Shown here piece by piece: positions 24,954 through 33,161 of a stretch of DNA of 64,000 nucleotides. A program made the translations under genes and the position numbers. The DNA is from Muricoccus nepalensis. Lineage in GTDB: Bacteria; Pseudomonadota; Alphaproteobacteria; Acetobacterales; Acetobacteraceae. The notes under the pieces are model-generated. The model did not search any database, had not been told where the DNA came from, and saw nothing but the letters and a program-made list of their open reading frames with translations. Position 1 is the first letter of the stretch, and each line of letters opens with the position of its first letter. The stretch spans positions 54,994 through 118,993 of the forward strand of contig NZ_RCZP01000014.1 in NCBI RefSeq assembly GCF_006438825.1, given 5' to 3'.

Positions 24954-26032
24954 GCGACGGCCCGCGGCGGCGGAAGGCCCTCGAGGAAGGCGCGCAGCTC
25001 CTCGCTCCAGAAGCGCGCGTTGCCGGTGGTGCCGTGCCCCGCGGTCTCCTCGCTCGCGGGGATGAGGTGGAAGCGGGCGCCGGGGATGCGTGCCATGGCC
25101 GCCTGCATCACGCCCGTCTCCGGCGGGTTGCGCTCGTCGTCGGCGGCGTTCACGGCCAGCACGCGCGCGCGGATGCGCTCGAGCTGGGGGGCCGGGTTGT
25201 AGTCGCGCGAGGCGTCCCACTGGTAGACGAAGTCGTTCGCGTCGAGCGGCGCGGGCGCGGCGAGGCGCCGCTCCACGAGCTGGTCCGCGGCGGCGCGGGT
25301 GGGCACCGTCGCCTGGTAGTTCAGCGTGCCGCCGTTCGTCGCGGTGGAGTAGAAGACGTTCGCCAGGTGCAGCGAGGCCGGCTGCTCCGTGTAGTTCCCG
25401 TCGCGGTAGGCGGGGTCCTGCCGGATGCTCTCCACCAGCAGGCGCCGCAACATCCAGTTGCGGCTCGACATCTCCGTCGGCTGCGAAGCCAGCGGCACGA
25501 CCGCGTCCATGAAGTCCGGGTGGGTGACGGCCCAGACCCAGGCGTGCATGCCGCCCATGGAGTTCCCGAGCACGACGCGCAGGTGGCGGATCCCCAGCCC
25601 CTCCGTCACCAGCCGGTACTGCGCCTGCACCATGTCGGCGTAGTTGTAGCGCGGGAAGGCGGCGCGCATCCCGTCGGACGGCTTGGCTGAATCCCCGGCG
25701 CCGAGCGCGTCCGGCAGGATGATGAAGTAGCGGCTCGCGTCCAGCGGCTGGCCGGGGCCGAAGAGCACGCCCGCGAAGCCCGGCGTGATGAGGCTGCGCG
25801 CCGAGCCCGCGGTGCCGTGCAGCACGAGCACGGGCAGCCCCGAGGGATCGCCGATCGTCGTGTAGTGCAGGCGAAGCTCCGGCATCGTCTCGCCGGTGTG
25901 GAAGCGGAAGTCGCGCGCGGTCCAGGAGGCGCGGCGGGGCGCCGGCGGGTCGGCCGCGAGGGCCGCCGGCGCAGCGAGGGCCGCGAGCCCCGAGAGCAGC
26001 GCGGCGCGGCGCGCCAGGATCGGCCAGGTCAT
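24947..26032 (-). CDS. Exported alpha/beta hydrolase of the MetX-like (homoserine acetyltransferase-like) group
   Basis: A 361-residue protein with a signal peptide (about 1-27, ending PAALAA). Alpha/beta-hydrolase marks: VLVLHGTAGSARS as the oxyanion region, nucleophile Ser in VVLGNSMGGMHAWVWA near 158, Asp in NAADDERNPPE near 305, and His in TAGHGTTGN near 335. The overall pattern (YNYADMVQAQYRLVTEGLGI) is MetX-like, but the signal peptide argues against methionine synthesis. More likely a periplasmic esterase or amidase. The ATG at 26032 is clear. It is the only gene on this strand before the GST, about 95 bases away. Confidence 0.88.
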   Translation of the reverse strand: MTWPILARRAALLSGLAALAAPAALAADPPAPRRASWTARDFRFHTGETMPELRLHYTTIGDPSGLPVLVLHGTAGSARSLITPGFAGVLFGPGQPLDASRYFIILPDALGAGDSAKPSDGMRAAFPRYNYADMVQAQYRLVTEGLGIRHLRVVLGNSMGGMHAWVWAVTHPDFMDAVVPLASQPTEMSSRNWMLRRLLVESIRQDPAYRDGNYTEQPASLHLANVFYSTATNGGTLNYQATVPTRAAADQLVERRLAAPAPLDANDFVYQWDASRDYNPAPQLERIRARVLAVNAADDERNPPETGVMQAAMARIPGARFHLIPASEETAGHGTTGNARFWSEELRAFLEGLPPPRAVAQ

Positions 26033-26127
26033 CGTCTTCCTCCGCCCGTTCTTCTCGCGCCGAGCCTATTCCGGCGCGCCGCCCGGCGCCAATCGGTTTC
26101 GGATCGGCACCGGGGGCGCTCCCGGCC

Positions 26128-26763
26128 CTAGCCGAGGTTCGGCTGGGTCGCGCGGTAGCTCGGCAGGGCCTGCACGCGCTCCCACCACTCCGCGAAGCCC
26201 GGGCCGCCGAACAGCGCGTCCTTGTCGGGGGTGAGGGAGACGTAGAAGAGGATGGGCGCGAGGTAGAGGTCGGCGAGGCTGAGCGCGCCCGCGATGAACG
26301 GCGAATCGCCGCGCGTCCGCATCGCGTGGTCGAGGACCTTCCGGCCGTTCTCGATGCCCTGGCGGCGCGCCTCCTCGTTCTTCCCGCCCACGAAATCCGG
26401 GAAGAGGTGATAGGCCGCGACGCCCCCGACCAGCGCGCCGTAGCCGTAGGAATCGACGAGGCCGATCGTCATGTCCATGCGCGCGCGGTCCCTCGGCGTC
26501 CCGGGCACGAGCGAGGGGCCCGGCAGGACGTCGTTCAGGTAGCGCGTGATGGCCGAGGTCTCGAGGATGCGGAGGCCGTCGTGGTCGAGCACGGGGACCT
26601 TGCCGAAGGGATGGCGCGCGAGGTGCTCGGGGCTCTTCGGCTCGCCCGCCAGCACGTTCACCGGCTCCTGCCGGAAGTCCGTGGCGCCCTTCTCGGCAAG
26701 GAGCATCTTGACCGTTCGCACATAAGTCGAGCCATCGAAGCCCCAGAGCGTCATCCCGGACAT
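26128..26763 (-). CDS. Glutathione S-transferase family protein
   Basis: A 211-residue GST. The thioredoxin-like N-terminal domain (LWGFDGSTYVRTVKMLLAEKG; HPFGKVPVLDHDGLRILETSAITRYL in parts) has the cis-Pro in KVPVL and the glutathione-binding Glu-Ser-type ETSAI. The all-helical C-terminal domain (DSPFIAGALSLADLYLAPIL) contains the conserved N-capping Asp. The ATG at 26763 is chosen; a second Met three codons later is possible. Conjugation or detoxification in the cytoplasm. Divergent from the DUF427 gene over 175 bases that hold an inverted repeat. Confidence 0.9.
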   Translation of the reverse strand: MSGMTLWGFDGSTYVRTVKMLLAEKGATDFRQEPVNVLAGEPKSPEHLARHPFGKVPVLDHDGLRILETSAITRYLNDVLPGPSLVPGTPRDRARMDMTIGLVDSYGYGALVGGVAAYHLFPDFVGGKNEEARRQGIENGRKVLDHAMRTRGDSPFIAGALSLADLYLAPILFYVSLTPDKDALFGGPGFAEWWERVQALPSYRATQPNLG

Positions 26764-26815
26764 GCGTCGCGTTTCCCCATCTCGGCGCCGCATCGCTACC
26801 GCTTCGATACGAGGA

Positions 26816-26846
26816 GGGCGCGTCAACTTTCCTCGATGACGCGCCC
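26816..26846. promoter_or_regulatory. Perfect inverted repeat in the GST / DUF427 divergent region
   Basis: Ten-base arms GGGCGCGTCA and TGACGCGCCC with an 11-base centre (ACTTTCCTCGA). It lies 52 bases from the GST start and 92 bases from the DUF427 start. The position and the AT-rich centre suit a shared operator or promoter element; a hairpin in either leader is also possible. Confidence 0.45.
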
Positions 26847-26938
26847 CGGAACGACGGGGTGGAGGAGGCGCGTGCCAGCGCCGCCGATCCGGCCCATGAT
26901 CGGCCGCCGCGCACCGCGCAAGGAGGAGACCCGCCGCC

Positions 26939-27298
26939 ATGAAGACCCCGGGCGCCGACCACCCGATCACCATCACGCCGAACCCGCGGCGCCTCCGCGT
27001 CCTTCTCGGCGGCGAGGTAGTCGCGGAGACCACCCGCTCCCTCACCCTGCGGGAGGCCTCGCTCCCGCCGGTCCACTACATCCCGCGCGAGGACGCGGCG
27101 ATGGCGCTGTTCGAGCCGTCGGCGCGGACGACGCACTGCCCCTACAAGGGCGACGCCTCCTACTTCTCCCTCAAGGCCGGCGGCCGCCGCGCGGCGGACG
27201 CGGTCTGGAGCTACGAGGCGCCCTTCCCGGCGGTCTCCGCCATCGCGGGGCACCTCGCCTTCTACCCGGACCGGGTGGACGCCATCGAGGAGTCCTGA
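26939..27298 (+). CDS. DUF427 domain-containing protein
   Basis: A 119-residue protein matching DUF427 in full: HPITITPNPRRLRVLLGGEVVAET (read in parts), LPPVHYIPREDA, TTHCPYKGDASYFSL, WSYEAPFPAVSAIAGHLAFYPDRVD. The family has a small beta-barrel fold and no agreed reaction. The ATG at 26939 follows AAGGAGGAG, a strong ribosome site. It is divergent from a GST gene and convergent with the unknown membrane protein, 22 bases apart. Confidence 0.93.
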   Translation: MKTPGADHPITITPNPRRLRVLLGGEVVAETTRSLTLREASLPPVHYIPREDAAMALFEPSARTTHCPYKGDASYFSLKAGGRRAADAVWSYEAPFPAVSAIAGHLAFYPDRVDAIEES

Positions 27299-27320
27299 GG
27301 TCCCGGCCCGGTGGGCGCGG

Positions 27321-28412
27321 CTACCGGCCGCGGGCCTCGCGCGGCGGCGTGCGGGCCGGCGCCTGGGCCTGGCGGGCCGCGGAGCGCCGCGCGCGCCGGG
27401 CCTCGCGGCGCCCCTCGGCGACGGTCGGCCGGGGCGGCGAGAAGGAGACGGCGCGGGGCGCGGGCGCGGTCATCGCCTGCACCGCCGGCACCGCGGCCAG
27501 AGCCGCCACCGTCGCGATCCCGGCGGCACCGGCGGCCGAGATCGTCTCCTCCGGCGCCGGCGCGGCGGCGGCGAGCGGCTCCACCGCCGGGGCGGGCGCG
27601 GCGGCGACCGGCGGGGCGGCGGGCGCCTCGGCGGGGCCGCCGGACAGGTTCGCGGTCACCAGCGCCAGCGCGGCCAGCCCCGCCGTGCCCAGGAGGGCCC
27701 AGCGGCGCCAGGGGCGGTGGCCCGCGCCGTCGGCCGCGTTCCGGGCGGCGTCGATGCCGTCGGCCAGCAGGCCCAGCGTCCGCACCGTCACCCGGTCCAC
27801 CGCGGGGCGGATGGGGGTGCGGAGCGCGCCGCGCAGGGCGGCCGTCGCCTCCAGGACCGGGCGGCCGAGGGCGGCCAGGCGCGACGTCCGCGGCGGCGCC
27901 GGCTCGGCGGGGATCTCCTCGAACTCCTCGGCGTCGTCGGCGCGCCAGCCGCGCGGCCGGCCCTCGAGGTTGTCGGTCCAGACGCGGTCGCCCGGGACGA
28001 TCGTCCGCTCGAGGGTCCGCACCCAGGCCTCGCCGCCGCCGATGGTGAGCGGCGCCAGGTCGGCGAAGGCGACCGCGAGAAGGTCGATCAGGCGCGGCAG
28101 GTCGGCGGGCTGGAGCGTGCCGTGGACGATGGGCAGGTGGCCGTTGAAGATCCGGTCGAAGCCCGTCTCCTCCAGCCGCTCGCGCAGGAAGCCCTCGGCG
28201 TCCTGGGTGGTGTCCGTCAGGTCGATGAGCGCGATGCCCGCCCGCGGGTGCATCAGCACGAGGTCAACGGTGACGGGGTGGTCGACCGGCCCGCCGACGT
28301 CGCAGCGGCGGCCGCAGACCCATCCCTCCGGCAGCGGCGGCAGAGTCGGCGCCTCGGCAGCCGGCCGCGCGGCCCGAAGCGCGTCGGGCCTGCAGTCCAG
28401 TTGTGTGTCCAC
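27321..28412 (-). CDS. Unknown protein: nuclease-like N-terminal region, one membrane segment, basic tail
   Basis: About 363 residues, not assigned to a family. The N-terminal 140 residues look globular: HPVTVDLVLMHPRAGIALIDL recalls the beta-hairpin of NERD/restriction-type folds, but the catalytic Lys is not evident. A single membrane helix lies near 245-265 (WRRWALLGTAGLAALALVTA), followed by Ala/Pro-rich sequence and a strongly Arg-rich C terminus. No ATG starts the frame near here. GTG at 28412 is preceded by GGGGGA at useful spacing; a TTG further up in the AT-rich zone is possible. It is divergent from the OmpR-type regulator. Confidence 0.65.
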   Translation of the reverse strand: MDTQLDCRPDALRAARPAAEAPTLPPLPEGWVCGRRCDVGGPVDHPVTVDLVLMHPRAGIALIDLTDTTQDAEGFLRERLEETGFDRIFNGHLPIVHGTLQPADLPRLIDLLAVAFADLAPLTIGGGEAWVRTLERTIVPGDRVWTDNLEGRPRGWRADDAEEFEEIPAEPAPPRTSRLAALGRPVLEATAALRGALRTPIRPAVDRVTVRTLGLLADGIDAARNAADGAGHRPWRRWALLGTAGLAALALVTANLSGGPAEAPAAPPVAAAPAPAVEPLAAAAPAPEETISAAGAAGIATVAALAAVPAVQAMTAPAPRAVSFSPPRPTVAEGRREARRARRSAARQAQAPARTPPREARGR

Positions 28413-28698
28413 TTCAAGTATCCCCCAATCCCCGTTGTTATGAAGAGGTTTTTCCTTTCCGATTGCTATTGTCAATTCATAAGCTCGCGAAATCGTGAGG
28501 TATTCTGACAAAGTGTGGTCGTTTTGGTAGCGTTTTGTAAACCTTCGGCCGGGATTGCAAGCGCGCGTCCCCGCGCGAGGGACGGCTTGCCAGGCGCGCG
28601 CGCCGGGGACCTTCTTCCCGGGCGCGGCGGGAGGGGGCGATGAGCGGCGGTCGCAACGGGGGCCCGGCGCGGCCCCGCGAAGGAGGGGACGGGGCACG
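28413..28698. promoter_or_regulatory. 286-base divergent control region with an AT-rich core
   Basis: From about 28413 to 28550 the sequence is far richer in A and T than anything else in the window, for example TGAAGAGGTTTTTCC and GTCAATTCATAAGC. It lies between the unknown membrane protein (minus) and the response regulator (plus). On the minus strand a TTGACA is present near 28475, though no well-spaced -10 was found. The remaining 150 bases are GC-rich leader. It probably carries both promoters. Confidence 0.6.
28520..28537 (+). promoter_or_regulatory. 11-bp-spaced direct repeat, candidate OmpR-type regulator box
   Basis: CGTTTTG at 28520-28526, GTAG, then CGTTTTG at 28531-28537. Two identical seven-base half-sites one helical turn apart in direct orientation are the layout of PhoB/OmpR-family boxes. 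The regulator gene starts about 160 bases downstream, so autoregulation is likely. Confidence 0.6.
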
Positions 28699-29400
28699 GT
28701 GCGAATCCTGCTGATCGAGGACGACGCCGCGACCGCCGACTACGTCGCGGGCGGGCTGGGGGAGGAGGGGCACGTCGTGGACGTCGCCCGCAACGGGAAG
28801 GACGGGCTCTTCCTGGCCCTGAACGAGCCCTTCGACGTCATCGTCACCGACCGGATGCTGCCGGGCCCCGACGGCCTCGCGATCCTGCGCGCGCTCCGCG
28901 CCTCCTCCATCACCACCCCGGTCCTCCTCCTCACCGCCCTTGGCGAGGTCGACCGGCGGGTGGAGGGGCTGGAGGCCGGGGCGGACGACTACCTCGCCAA
29001 GCCCTTCGCCTTCTCGGAGCTGCGGGCGCGGATCCGGGCGCTCGCCCGCCGCCCCGCGGCCCAGGCGGAGGAGCGGGAGCTCGCGGTCGGCGACCTCCGG
29101 CTCGACCTGCTCCGGCGCGCGGCCGAGCGCGGCGGGCGCAGGGTCGAGCTCCTGCCGACCGAGTTCCGCCTCCTCGAGTACATGATGCGCCACCCCGGCG
29201 CGGTGCTGACGCGCACCATGCTGCTGGAGAAGGTCTGGGACTTCTCCTTCGACCCCACGACGAACGTGGTGGACGTGCATGTCAGCCGCCTGCGCCGCAA
29301 GCTCGAGGCCGCGGGCGAGGCGCCGATGATCCGCACGGTGCGCGGCGCGGGCTACGTCCTCGGCCCCGCCGCCCCGCCCGGCGGCGCGGCCCCCCGATGA
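28699..29400 (+). CDS. OmpR/PhoB-family response regulator
   Basis: A 233-residue two-domain regulator. The receiver domain has the acidic pair at 8-9 (LLIEDDA), phospho-acceptor Asp51 in VTDRMLPG, Thr in LLLTAL and Lys near 100 in LAKPF. The C-terminal winged helix shows VELLPTEFRLLEYMMRHPGAV in parts, the recognition helix NVVDVHVSRLRRKLE, and IRTVRGAGYVL. The GTG at 28699 is the natural start (VRILLIEDD); the frame upstream is open but is leader. Its stop overlaps the kinase start (ATGA). It likely controls itself through the direct repeat at 28520 and perhaps the downstream protease gene. Confidence 0.95.
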   Translation: MRILLIEDDAATADYVAGGLGEEGHVVDVARNGKDGLFLALNEPFDVIVTDRMLPGPDGLAILRALRASSITTPVLLLTALGEVDRRVEGLEAGADDYLAKPFAFSELRARIRALARRPAAQAEERELAVGDLRLDLLRRAAERGGRRVELLPTEFRLLEYMMRHPGAVLTRTMLLEKVWDFSFDPTTNVVDVHVSRLRRKLEAAGEAPMIRTVRGAGYVLGPAAPPGGAAPR

Positions 29401-30749
29401 TCCGCCTGCGCAGCTTCGCGCCGCGCGTCGCCCTCGCCATGGCGGTGGTGGTGCTCCTCACCTCCCTCCTCGGCGCCGGCTGGGGCTGGCTTCGCGCGCA
29501 GGCAGCGCTGCGCCAGCAGCTCGACCTCGTCCTCGCCGCCGAGGCGGAGGGGCTGCTGCGGGACTACGAGACCTTCGGCCTGCGCGGCCTGTCGGAGGTG
29601 GCCGAGATCACCTCCCGCCGCCCGGGCCCGCTCCTCGTGCTGCTGCAGGCGGCGGACGGCCGGCCCATCGCGGGGCGCCTGCCGGCCGCGCCCACGGTGC
29701 TGCGCGGCTTCGCCACCTGGCGGCAGGGGGAGGGGGAGGTGCCGCTGCGGGCGCTCGGCGCGGTGCTGCCCGGCGGGGCGAACCTCATCGTCGCGGCCGA
29801 CCTCTCCTCGGTCGACCGCGCGGCCACCGCCCTGGCCTGGACGCCGCCGGTCGCGGGCGGGGTCGCGGCGCTGGTGGCGCTCGGCCTCGGGTTTCTCCTC
29901 GCCAGCCGGCTGGAGCGGCGGCTGGCGGGCATCAGCGGCGCCGCGCGCGCGGTCATGGCCGGCGACCTCGCGCGCCGCCTGCCGGAGAGCGGCCGGGGCG
30001 ATGAGTTCGACCGGCTGGCGGTCACGATCAACGCCATGCTCGCCCGGATCGAGACGCTGGTGGCCGAGGTGCGGCAGGTGACGGACGACGTCGCGCACGA
30101 CCTCCGCTCGCCCCTCTCGCGCCTCCGCCAGCGGCTGGAGGCGGCGCTGGCGCGGGCGCGCGACCCGGCCGCGGACGAGGCAGCGCTGGAGGGCGCGATC
30201 GGGGAGCTCGACGGCATCCTCGCCACCTTCGCCGCCCTGCTCCGCATCGCGCGGGCCGAGGCCGGGGCGGGGCGGGAGGGCTTCGCGCCGGTCGACCTCT
30301 CCGCCCTCGTCGCCGCGGTGGCCGAGGCCTACGCGCCCGTGGCGGAGGAGGCGGGGCGGGCGCTCGAGGCGGAGGTGGCGCCGGGCCAGGTCATCGAGGG
30401 CAGCGCGCCGCTGCTCCGCCAGGCCGTCGCGAACCTCCTCGACAACAGCCTCGCCCACGGGGAGGGGCGGATCCGCGTCCGCCTCCGCCCCGGCGCGGCG
30501 CTGGAGGTCGAGGACGAGGGGCCGGGCATCCCGGCCGAGGAGCGGCAGCGGGTGGTCCGGCGCTTCTACCGCCTCGACCGCAGCCGGGGCACGCCGGGCA
30601 CGGGGCTCGGCCTCTCGCTCGTCGCGGCGGTGGCGGGGCTGCACGGGGGCGCGCTGTCGCTCGGCGAGGGGCCGGGCGGCAAGGGGCTGCGCGCCACCCT
30701 CGCGCTGACGCCGGGGGAGCGGCCGGCAATTCTGAAACCTTCTTCATGA
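29397..30749 (+). CDS. Two-component sensor histidine kinase
   Basis: A 450-residue membrane kinase. A first membrane segment lies near 10-32, a periplasmic part of about 120 residues follows, and a second segment near 150-175 (VAGGVAALVALGLGFLLASRL). Then HAMP (ERRLAGISGAARAVMAGDL), the HisKA domain with the phospho-His near 234 in VAHDLRSPLSRLRQRLE, and the ATPase domain: N box NLLDNSLAHG, G1 VEDEGPGIP, F-type FYRLDRS, G2 GTGLGLSLV. Partner of the regulator, with ATGA coupling. The signal is unknown; cotranscription with an HtrA protease gene suggests envelope stress. Confidence 0.95.
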   Translation: MIRLRSFAPRVALAMAVVVLLTSLLGAGWGWLRAQAALRQQLDLVLAAEAEGLLRDYETFGLRGLSEVAEITSRRPGPLLVLLQAADGRPIAGRLPAAPTVLRGFATWRQGEGEVPLRALGAVLPGGANLIVAADLSSVDRAATALAWTPPVAGGVAALVALGLGFLLASRLERRLAGISGAARAVMAGDLARRLPESGRGDEFDRLAVTINAMLARIETLVAEVRQVTDDVAHDLRSPLSRLRQRLEAALARARDPAADEAALEGAIGELDGILATFAALLRIARAEAGAGREGFAPVDLSALVAAVAEAYAPVAEEAGRALEAEVAPGQVIEGSAPLLRQAVANLLDNSLAHGEGRIRVRLRPGAALEVEDEGPGIPAEERQRVVRRFYRLDRSRGTPGTGLGLSLVAAVAGLHGGALSLGEGPGGKGLRATLALTPGERPAILKPSS

Positions 30750-30835
30750 TCCTGTCGGCGAACCTCCAGGGGCGCGCGCCGAGATTGGGGAGAGAACGGC
30801 GGGCTCCTCCGCCGCCCCTCCTGGAGACACGCCCC

Positions 30836-32362
30836 ATGTCGACCCCCTCCCGCCGCCGCGGCGCCGCCCTCGCGGCCTTCCTGCTCGCGGGCACCGCCCT
30901 CTCCGGCGCGGCCGGCTGGCTGCCCGTGCCCGCCTTCGCCGAGGGAGCCGCGACCGGCCAGCCCGCCGTCGCCGCCCCCGCCGTCGCGCTGCCCGGCTTC
31001 GGCGACCTCGTCGCCCGCGTCCGCCCGGCCGTCGTGACCATCACCGCGACCGAGCGCGCGCAGCCCGAGGCCGCCTCCTCGCCCTTCCCCGACGGCTCCC
31101 AGCAGGACCGCATGTTCCGCCGCTATTTCGGCGAGGGCGGGGGCGACGCGAAGCGCGGCCCGCAGCAGCGGGGCGGCGGGCAGATGCAGGCGCTGGGCTC
31201 CGGCTTCATCGTGGACGCGGAGGGTAGCATCGTCACCAACAACCACGTCGTCGACGGCGCGACGCAGGTGAAGGTGACGCTCGACGACGGGCGCGAGCTG
31301 CCCGCCCGCATCGTCGGGCGCGACCCGCGGACGGACCTCGCCCTGCTGCGCGTCGACGCGGGCGCGCCGTTGCCCTTCCTCAACCTCGGCAACTCCGACG
31401 CGGCCCGGCCGGGCGACTGGGTGGTCGCGGTGGGCAACCCCTACGGCCTTGGCGGCACGGTGACGGCCGGCATCGTCTCGGCGCGCGGCCGCGACATCCA
31501 CAGCGGGCCCTACGACGACTTCCTGCAGATCGACGCGCCGATCAACCGCGGCAACTCGGGCGGGCCGCTCTTCTCGCTCGACGGCTCCGTCATCGGCGTG
31601 AACACGGCGATCTTCAGCCCCTCCGGCGGCTCGATCGGCATCGGCTTCGCGATCCCCTCCAACCTCGTCGGCCATGTCGTGGCCCAGCTGAAGGAGCACG
31701 GGCGGGTGGAGCGCGGCTTCCTGGGCGCGACGACGCAGCCGGTCGACCCCACCATGGCGCGGGCGCTGCGCCTGCCGCGGGCCGAGGGCGCGCTGGTGGC
31801 GAAGGTGGAGGGCGACAGCCCCGCCGCCCGCGCGGGCCTTCGCCCCGGCGACGTCGTGACCGGGCTCGGCGACACCCCGATCCGCAGCCCGCGCGACCTG
31901 GCGCGCGCCGTCGGCGACCTGCGGAACGGCGCGGAGACCGTGCTGACCACGCGGCGCGAGGGGCAGGAGGTGCGGATGCCGGTCCGCGTCGCGGCGCTGC
32001 GCGACGGGACGGGCGCGGCCGGCGGCGAGGAGGGCGCGCAAGCGGCGGCCGGCCCGCGGCTGGGCCTCGGCCTCGCCTCCGTCGCCGAGGCGCAGCGCGC
32101 GGGGCTCGACCTGCCGCCGGGCACGGAGGGCGCGGTCGTCGCCAACGTCGCGCCCGACAGCCCCGCGGCCGAGGCCGGGCTGCGCGAGGCGGACGTGATC
32201 ACGGCCGTGGGCGGCAAGCCCGTGCGCGACCCGGCGGCCGCCGTCGCCGCGATCCGCGACGCGCTGCGGAGCAACGGCGGCGCGGTGGCGCTGGGGGTGA
32301 TCCGCGACGGGCAGCCGGCCTTCGTGGCCGTGCAGGCCCCGCCGGCAACCCGCCAGGGCTGA
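30836..32362 (+). CDS. Periplasmic serine protease of the HtrA/DegP (Do) family
   Basis: A 508-residue protease with a signal peptide (about 1-38, ending VPAFAEG). The trypsin-like domain has His near 132 in NNHVVDG, Asp near 166 in RTDLALL and Ser near 241 in NRGNSGGPLF. Two PDZ domains follow (LVAKVEGDSPAARAGLRPGDVV and VVANVAPDSPAAEAGLREADVI, read in parts). The chosen ATG at 30836 is preceded by CTGGAG; a GTG-type extension upstream overlaps the kinase end and lacks signal-peptide character. DegP-type enzymes degrade or refold misfolded envelope proteins. Only about 86 bases separate it from the kinase, so the pair may regulate it. Confidence 0.95.
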   Translation: MSTPSRRRGAALAAFLLAGTALSGAAGWLPVPAFAEGAATGQPAVAAPAVALPGFGDLVARVRPAVVTITATERAQPEAASSPFPDGSQQDRMFRRYFGEGGGDAKRGPQQRGGGQMQALGSGFIVDAEGSIVTNNHVVDGATQVKVTLDDGRELPARIVGRDPRTDLALLRVDAGAPLPFLNLGNSDAARPGDWVVAVGNPYGLGGTVTAGIVSARGRDIHSGPYDDFLQIDAPINRGNSGGPLFSLDGSVIGVNTAIFSPSGGSIGIGFAIPSNLVGHVVAQLKEHGRVERGFLGATTQPVDPTMARALRLPRAEGALVAKVEGDSPAARAGLRPGDVVTGLGDTPIRSPRDLARAVGDLRNGAETVLTTRREGQEVRMPVRVAALRDGTGAAGGEEGAQAAAGPRLGLGLASVAEAQRAGLDLPPGTEGAVVANVAPDSPAAEAGLREADVITAVGGKPVRDPAAAVAAIRDALRSNGGAVALGVIRDGQPAFVAVQAPPATRQG

Positions 32363-32372
32363 CCGGCAAGGG

Positions 32373-32398
32373 GAGGGGGCACCGCCCGGCGCCCCCTC
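32373..32398. terminator. Terminator-like hairpin between convergent htrA and livF-type genes
   Basis: Arms GAGGGGGC and GCCCCCTC around ten bases, starting 11 bases after the protease stop. The far arm touches the stop codon of the ABC gene on the other strand, so one hairpin serves both ends. Confidence 0.55.
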
Positions 32399-33161
32399 AG
32401 GGCTGCGCGCGCTCCGCCTCGGCCGTCGCGCCCGTGCCCCCGGCGAGCCCGCCGAGATAGGCCGCGCGGACCTCGGGGTTGCTCCAGAGCTCGTCCGGCT
32501 TGCCGCTGACGAGGAGCGAGCCGGTCTCGAGCACGTAGCCCCGGTCCGCGACGGAGAGCGCCATGTGGGCGTTCTGCTCGACCAGCAGCACGGTGGTGCC
32601 GAGCTCGCGGATCGAGGCGATGATGCGGAAGACCTGCTGCACGATGAGCGGGGCGAGGCCGAGGCTCGGCTCGTCGAGCAGCAGCATGCGGGGCTTGGCC
32701 ATCATCCCGCGCGCGACCGCCACCATCTGGAGCTGCCCGCCCGAGAGCGTCCAGCCGAGCGCGTGCTCCAGGCGCCGGAGGTCGGGGAAGAAGTTGAACA
32801 TGTCGTCCGTCTCGCGCTCGAGCTGGCGGCGCGGCACGCCCCGGCGGTTGCTGCCGCCGAGAAGGATGTTCTCCCGCACCGTCAGGCCCGGGAAGACGCG
32901 GCGCCCCTCGGGCACGTGCGCGATGCCGAGGCGGACGATCGCCTCCGGCTTGAGGCCGATGAGCGACCGGCCGTCGAAGACGAGCGAGCCCGAGAGGTTC
33001 GGGACAAGGCCGCTGATGGAGCGGAGCGTCGTGCTCTTGCCTGCCCCGTTGCTGCCGAGGAGCGCGACGATCTCCCCCTCCGCGACGGTGAGGCTGAGGC
33101 CCTTGAGGACGTCCGCCGCGCCGTAGCGCGCGCGGAGGTCTGCGATCTCAAGCAAGGGCAT
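32397..33161 (-). CDS. livF: Branched-chain amino acid-type ABC transporter ATPase (LivF)
   Basis: A 254-residue ATPase. Walker A is GSNGAGKST, the signature reads LSGGQLQM (usual LSGGEQQM), and Walker B is MLLLDEPSLGLAP, followed by the switch His region LVEQNAHMAL. VPEGRRVFPGLTV is typical LivF. The ATG at 33161 lies 14 bases inside the end of the fused LivM-LivG gene, so translation is coupled; 23 upstream in-frame codons are not part of the protein. The HAAT-type family imports amino acids, amides or other small carboxylates. Neighbouring sugar-acid genes suggest a non-amino-acid substrate here. Confidence 0.93.
   Translation of the reverse strand: MPLLEIADLRARYGAADVLKGLSLTVAEGEIVALLGSNGAGKSTTLRSISGLVPNLSGSLVFDGRSLIGLKPEAIVRLGIAHVPEGRRVFPGLTVRENILLGGSNRRGVPRRQLERETDDMFNFFPDLRRLEHALGWTLSGGQLQMVAVARGMMAKPRMLLLDEPSLGLAPLIVQQVFRIIASIRELGTTVLLVEQNAHMALSVADRGYVLETGSLLVSGKPDELWSNPEVRAAYLGGLAGGTGATAEAERAQP

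Noticed and set aside
24947..26032. The MetX-like hydrolase called as homoserine O-acetyltransferase
   Set aside because: A clear signal peptide and the lack of met genes nearby argue for an exported esterase-type enzyme.
28413..28550. AT-rich island as an insertion-sequence remnant
   Set aside because: No terminal inverted repeats, target duplication or transposase fragment could be seen; the neighbouring genes have normal composition.
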